This document shows, one piece after another, positions 61,286 to 64,000 of a stretch of DNA of 64,000 nt. Position numbers and translations under genes: made by a program. This DNA is from VXNE01 sp965205735 (lineage in GTDB: Bacteria > Pseudomonadota > Gammaproteobacteria > Pseudomonadales > Azotimanducaceae). Location of the stretch: contig OZ242179.1 in NCBI GenBank assembly GCA_965205735.1, forward strand, positions 372,001-436,000. Reading direction: 5' to 3'. A model generated the notes under the pieces. It had not been told where the DNA came from and searched no databases. It saw nothing but the letters and a program-made list of their open reading frames with translations. Position 1 is the first letter of the stretch, and each line of letters starts with the position of its first letter.

Positions 61286-62056
61286 TCAGGTCACGAAGGT
61301 GATGGGCTTCACAGGTATGACGTTCTGCGAGTGCAGACCACATTCCTTGTCATCCGCGTTCTCCCACCACCAGCGCCCATCGCGTTCGCTTTGATTCGGC
61401 CCGATGGCTCGGGTGCAGGGTTCGCATCCGATGCTTGGCATTCCCTGATCGTGGAGAGGATTGAAGGGCACATCGTGTTCGTGGATGTATGACCAGACAT
61501 CCGCGGCAGTCCAGTCCGCTAGCGGATTGAACTTGACCAGGGTCCGCTCACGTGTGGAGAAGGCCGTGTCGACCTGAACGGTCGGAAGTTCGGTGCGGGT
61601 GACGCCCTGGTCGCGCCGCTGGCCCGTGATCCACGCGTCGAGGCTGGCCAGTTTCTCGCGCAGGGGCTGGATCTTACGCACGGCACAGCACTCTTGATGT
61701 CCGTCACGATAAAAGCTGAACAGCCCCTTTTTCCGTACGAGTTCCCCCACAGCGGTGGAATCCGGGAATCGAACTTCCATGTCGATGCCGTAGCGCTCGC
61801 GCACCGTTTCGATGAATCGATAGGTTTCCGGATGCAGACGGCCGGTATCGAGCGTGAAAACGGGAACGTCCCTCCCCAGGATGGAACTCGCCATATCTAT
61901 CAGCACGACATCTTCCGCGCCGCTGAACGAGATGGCGATCCGCTCGATACCGAAACGCGCGAAGGCATCTTCAAGTACCTTTCTTGGCGCATCCTGGCTT
62001 GGCGCATCCTGCGACGCATCGGACACGACGCGCGAAACTGTGCTGGTGTCGGGCAT
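61286..62056 (-). CDS. cysH: adenylyl-sulfate (APS) reductase, assimilatory
   Basis: This 256-residue CysH family protein has the extra cysteine pairs of APS reductases: CC in GHQECCAVRK and CxxC in GCEPCTRA (four ligands of a [4Fe-4S] cluster), plus the catalytic Cys in KECGLH. The family reduces APS directly, without CysC kinase. SFSGAEDVVLIDMA and FTLDTGRLHPETY bind the substrate. The N-terminal SQDAPSQDAP is a small in-frame duplication. Thus this organism likely uses the APS route to sulfite, feeding cysI. Confidence 0.9.
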   Translation of the reverse strand: MPDTSTVSRVVSDASQDAPSQDAPRKVLEDAFARFGIERIAISFSGAEDVVLIDMASSILGRDVPVFTLDTGRLHPETYRFIETVRERYGIDMEVRFPDSTAVGELVRKKGLFSFYRDGHQECCAVRKIQPLREKLASLDAWITGQRRDQGVTRTELPTVQVDTAFSTRERTLVKFNPLADWTAADVWSYIHEHDVPFNPLHDQGMPSIGCEPCTRAIGPNQSERDGRWWWENADDKECGLHSQNVIPVKPITFVT

Positions 62057-62230
62057 TCCGGGTTCGTTACAACGAAACGGAATAAGAGACTAGCAGCCAC
62101 CGCCCGGCAAAAATAATACCGTGTGGTCATATGCTTAAAGCACGCCACCTTCGTTCGTGAGCGATTCGTCGCGATGTAAATCCGACCGTCTCGTTCTAAC
62201 ATACGCGCGCCGCGTTGTCTGGGGACCGTT

Positions 62231-62827
62231 TTGAACATCTTGTGCCTTGATCTCGAAGGCGTGCTGGTGCCGGAGATGTGGCAGGCCGTCGCAAGCGACC
62301 GCGCCATCGAAGACTTGCAAAAAACAACCCGCGATATCCCGATTTACGACGACCTCATGCAGTTGCGATTGCGTGCCCTGGCCCGCCACGAGGTGCCATT
62401 CAGCGCCATGCTCGAGGTGATCCGGTCACTTGAACCCCTGCCCGGCGCGGGGGAGTTTCTCGCCTGGGCGCGAGAACGGTTCCAATTGTCGATTGTGTCC
62501 GATAGTTTCTATGAGTTCGCCATGCCCCTGATGGCGAAGCTGGGTCATCCGCTCTTGCTGTGCCACAAGCTGCATGTCGAAAACGATCGCATCGTTGGCT
62601 ACCGCCTGCGCCAGGACAACCCCAAGCCGGCTGCGGTGGAAGCGTTTCAGGCGCTCGGCTACACGGTTTGCGCCGCAGGAGACTCCTACAACGACATCGG
62701 CATGTTGCAGGCCGCGAACCACGGCTGCTTCTTCAACGCGCCGACGCAAGTGACCTCGGCCTATCCGACCATCGATGCCGTCCACGGCTTCGACGATCTG
62801 ACGGCGACCCTCGCGCGCTACTGCTGA
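62231..62827 (+). CDS. thrH: phosphoserine/homoserine phosphotransferase ThrH
   Basis: This 198-residue HAD phosphatase has DLEGVLVPE (motif I), the ThrH-typical TTRDIPIYDDLMQ stretch, SDSFYEFAMPLM (motif II), DNPKPAA with the Lys, and GDSYNDIGML (motif IV). In Pseudomonas, ThrH is a phosphoserine phosphatase that can pass the phosphate to homoserine. The TTG at 62231 gives the standard N-terminus. It is convergent with aceA. Confidence 0.9.
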   Translation: MNILCLDLEGVLVPEMWQAVASDRAIEDLQKTTRDIPIYDDLMQLRLRALARHEVPFSAMLEVIRSLEPLPGAGEFLAWARERFQLSIVSDSFYEFAMPLMAKLGHPLLLCHKLHVENDRIVGYRLRQDNPKPAAVEAFQALGYTVCAAGDSYNDIGMLQAANHGCFFNAPTQVTSAYPTIDAVHGFDDLTATLARYC

Positions 62828-62837
62828 TCTTGTGGCA

Positions 62838-64000
62838 CTATCCGGACTGCGCCTGCCGGAACTGCTGTTCCTCGGTAGACCCGGTCAACGCCGTTACCGA
62901 CGACTCCCCGCCCTGGATCACGTTGGCCACCTCGTCGAAGTAGCCCGTGCCGACTTCCTGCTGGTGGCTGACGAACGTATAGCCGCGATCCGTGGCCGAG
63001 AACTCCCTTTGCTGTAGTTCGACGTAGGCGGACATCTGCCGTTCGACATAGTCACGGGAAAGTTCGAACATGCTGTACCACATGCTGTGAATCCCGGCCA
63101 GGGTGATGAACTGGAACCGGTAACCCATAGCCGCGAGTTCCTTCTGGAACTTGGCGATGGTCGCGTCGTCAAGGTTCGCCTTCCAGTTGAACGACGGCGA
63201 GCAGTTGTAAGCCAGTAGCTGGTTCGGAAACTCTCCCTGGATCGCCTCGGCGAACCGCTTTGCCTCGTCCAGATCAGGTACGGCTGTTTCGCACCACAGG
63301 AGGTCCGCATACGGCGCGTAGGCCAAGCCCCGGGCGACCGCCTGATCCATGCCGGGGCGCGTGCGATAGAAGCCTTCCGGCGTGCGTTCGCCGGTAAGGA
63401 ACGGTTTCTCGCACTCGTCCACGTCGCTCACCACCATGTCGGCAGCGTTCGCATCGGTGCGGGCCATGAGGACGGTAGGAACGTCGCAGACATCGGCCGC
63501 GAGACGACCGGCAATCAACTTCTGCACCGCCTCCTTGGTCGGCACCAGGACCTTGCCGCCCATATGCCCGCACTTCTTGACGGAAGCAAGCTGGTCTTCG
63601 AAGTGCACGCCGGCGGCGCCAGCCGAAATCATGGCCTTCATCAGCTCGAAGGCGTTCAACACGCCCCCGAAACCGGCTTCGGCATCCGCCACGATGGGCG
63701 CGTAAAAGTCGATTCCCTCGTCGATGCCGTTGGCCCATTGAATCTCGTCGGCGCGGCGAAACGCGTTATTGATGCGGTTCACCACTTGGGGCACGGAGTT
63801 CACCGCATACAGCGACTGGTCCGGATACATGGTTTCGGATGTGTTGTTGTCTGCCGCCACTTGCCAGCCGGAAAGATAAATCGCCTTGATGCCGGCCTTG
63901 ACCTGCTGCACCGCCTGACCGCCCGTGACGGCGCCGAGCGCGTTGACGTAGTCTTCGGTCTGCAGGTAATCCCACAGTTTATCGGCGCCGTGGGCGGCCA
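62838..64000 (-). CDS. aceA: isocitrate lyase, 3' part (5' end outside window)
   Basis: This is the glyoxylate-cycle enzyme cleaving isocitrate to succinate and glyoxylate. The frame remains open to the window's right edge, giving at least 386 residues. The catalytic motif KKCGHMGGK and the upstream LSGWQVAADNN and YPDQSLYA blocks are typical. The C-terminus ends TALTGSTEEQQF plus a six-residue RQAQSG tail longer than in E. coli. With acetate or fatty acids as carbon source it bypasses CO2 loss. Malate synthase is not in the window. Confidence 0.97.
   Translation of the reverse strand, partial: AAHGADKLWDYLQTEDYVNALGAVTGGQAVQQVKAGIKAIYLSGWQVAADNNTSETMYPDQSLYAVNSVPQVVNRINNAFRRADEIQWANGIDEGIDFYAPIVADAEAGFGGVLNAFELMKAMISAGAAGVHFEDQLASVKKCGHMGGKVLVPTKEAVQKLIAGRLAADVCDVPTVLMARTDANAADMVVSDVDECEKPFLTGERTPEGFYRTRPGMDQAVARGLAYAPYADLLWCETAVPDLDEAKRFAEAIQGEFPNQLLAYNCSPSFNWKANLDDATIAKFQKELAAMGYRFQFITLAGIHSMWYSMFELSRDYVERQMSAYVELQQREFSATDRGYTFVSHQQEVGTGYFDEVANVIQGGESSVTALTGSTEEQQFRQAQSG

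Noticed and set aside
62820..62860. Possible degenerate family A fragment between thrH and aceA (TTGTGGCACTATCCGG..)
   Set aside because: The match is short and imperfect and overlaps the coding end of aceA. Chance similarity cannot be excluded.

Overview
The window looks like chromosomal DNA of a GC-rich, uncultured-type gammaproteobacterium. Three gene orders support this, all of the kind seen in Pseudomonas and its relatives: leuC-leuD-leuB-asd-fimV-truA-trpF-trpB-trpA-folC-dedD-cvpA-purF; folD-tRNA cluster-tig-clpP-clpX-lon-hupB-ppiD; and methyltransferase-rnhA-dnaQ. No genus can be named from the sequence alone. Most of the window is core metabolism: leucine, threonine/lysine branch, tryptophan, purine, folate, methionine, sulfate assimilation and isocitrate lyase. 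Proteostasis, nucleic-acid maintenance and envelope genes make up most of the rest. Both edges cut genes (aroC on the left, aceA on the right).

Layout. 1-753: 3' part of aroC. 797-7115: an accessory block holding a bacterial RNA-repair pair (hen1-pnkp, minus strand), a DUF3565/DUF1971 protein, a broken tyrosine-phosphatase gene and an alpha/beta hydrolase. 7222-20310: biosynthetic core from leuC to purF. 20506-23125: DUF1289-miaE facing lpxH-folD. 23315-23904: a strong promoter and tRNA-Pro, tRNA-Arg and tRNA-His. 24026-32661: tig, clpP, clpX, lon, hupB, ppiD. 32607-35510: lytic transglycosylase, methyltransferase, rnhA, dnaQ. 35547-42521: HupE-like and parvulin membrane proteins, nudC, an SCP2-like protein, sohB, acuI and a CPA2 antiporter. 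42702-50546: DUF934-cysI, metH, nfuA, and aroG with an apparent attenuator. 50841-56569: an AddA/AddB-like helicase-nuclease pair. 56688-64000: small membrane protein, TerB, DnaJ-like, VWA, DUF465, 5'-nucleotidase, cysB, cysH, thrH and aceA.

The least ordinary content lies between genes. Three unrelated dispersed repeat families sit at gene junctions. Family A is a two-unit element of about 107-bp period at folC/dedD, purF/DUF1289 and clpP/clpX, with a fragment that supplies the last codons of hen1. Family B is a hairpin-bearing unit of about 45 bp, tandem beside the HupE gene, where it coincides with loss of that gene's start codon; a single copy lies between the tRNA promoter and tRNA-Pro. 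Family C elements have inverted ends and lie between trpA and folC and downstream of the DUF934 gene. A complete transcription attenuator, with a leader peptide rich in Tyr and Phe codons, precedes aroG.

The genes connect functionally. aroG and aroC feed chorismate to trpFBA. cysB, cysH, DUF934 and cysI form a sulfate-assimilation set supplying metH. Tig, ClpXP and Lon form the protein-quality set.
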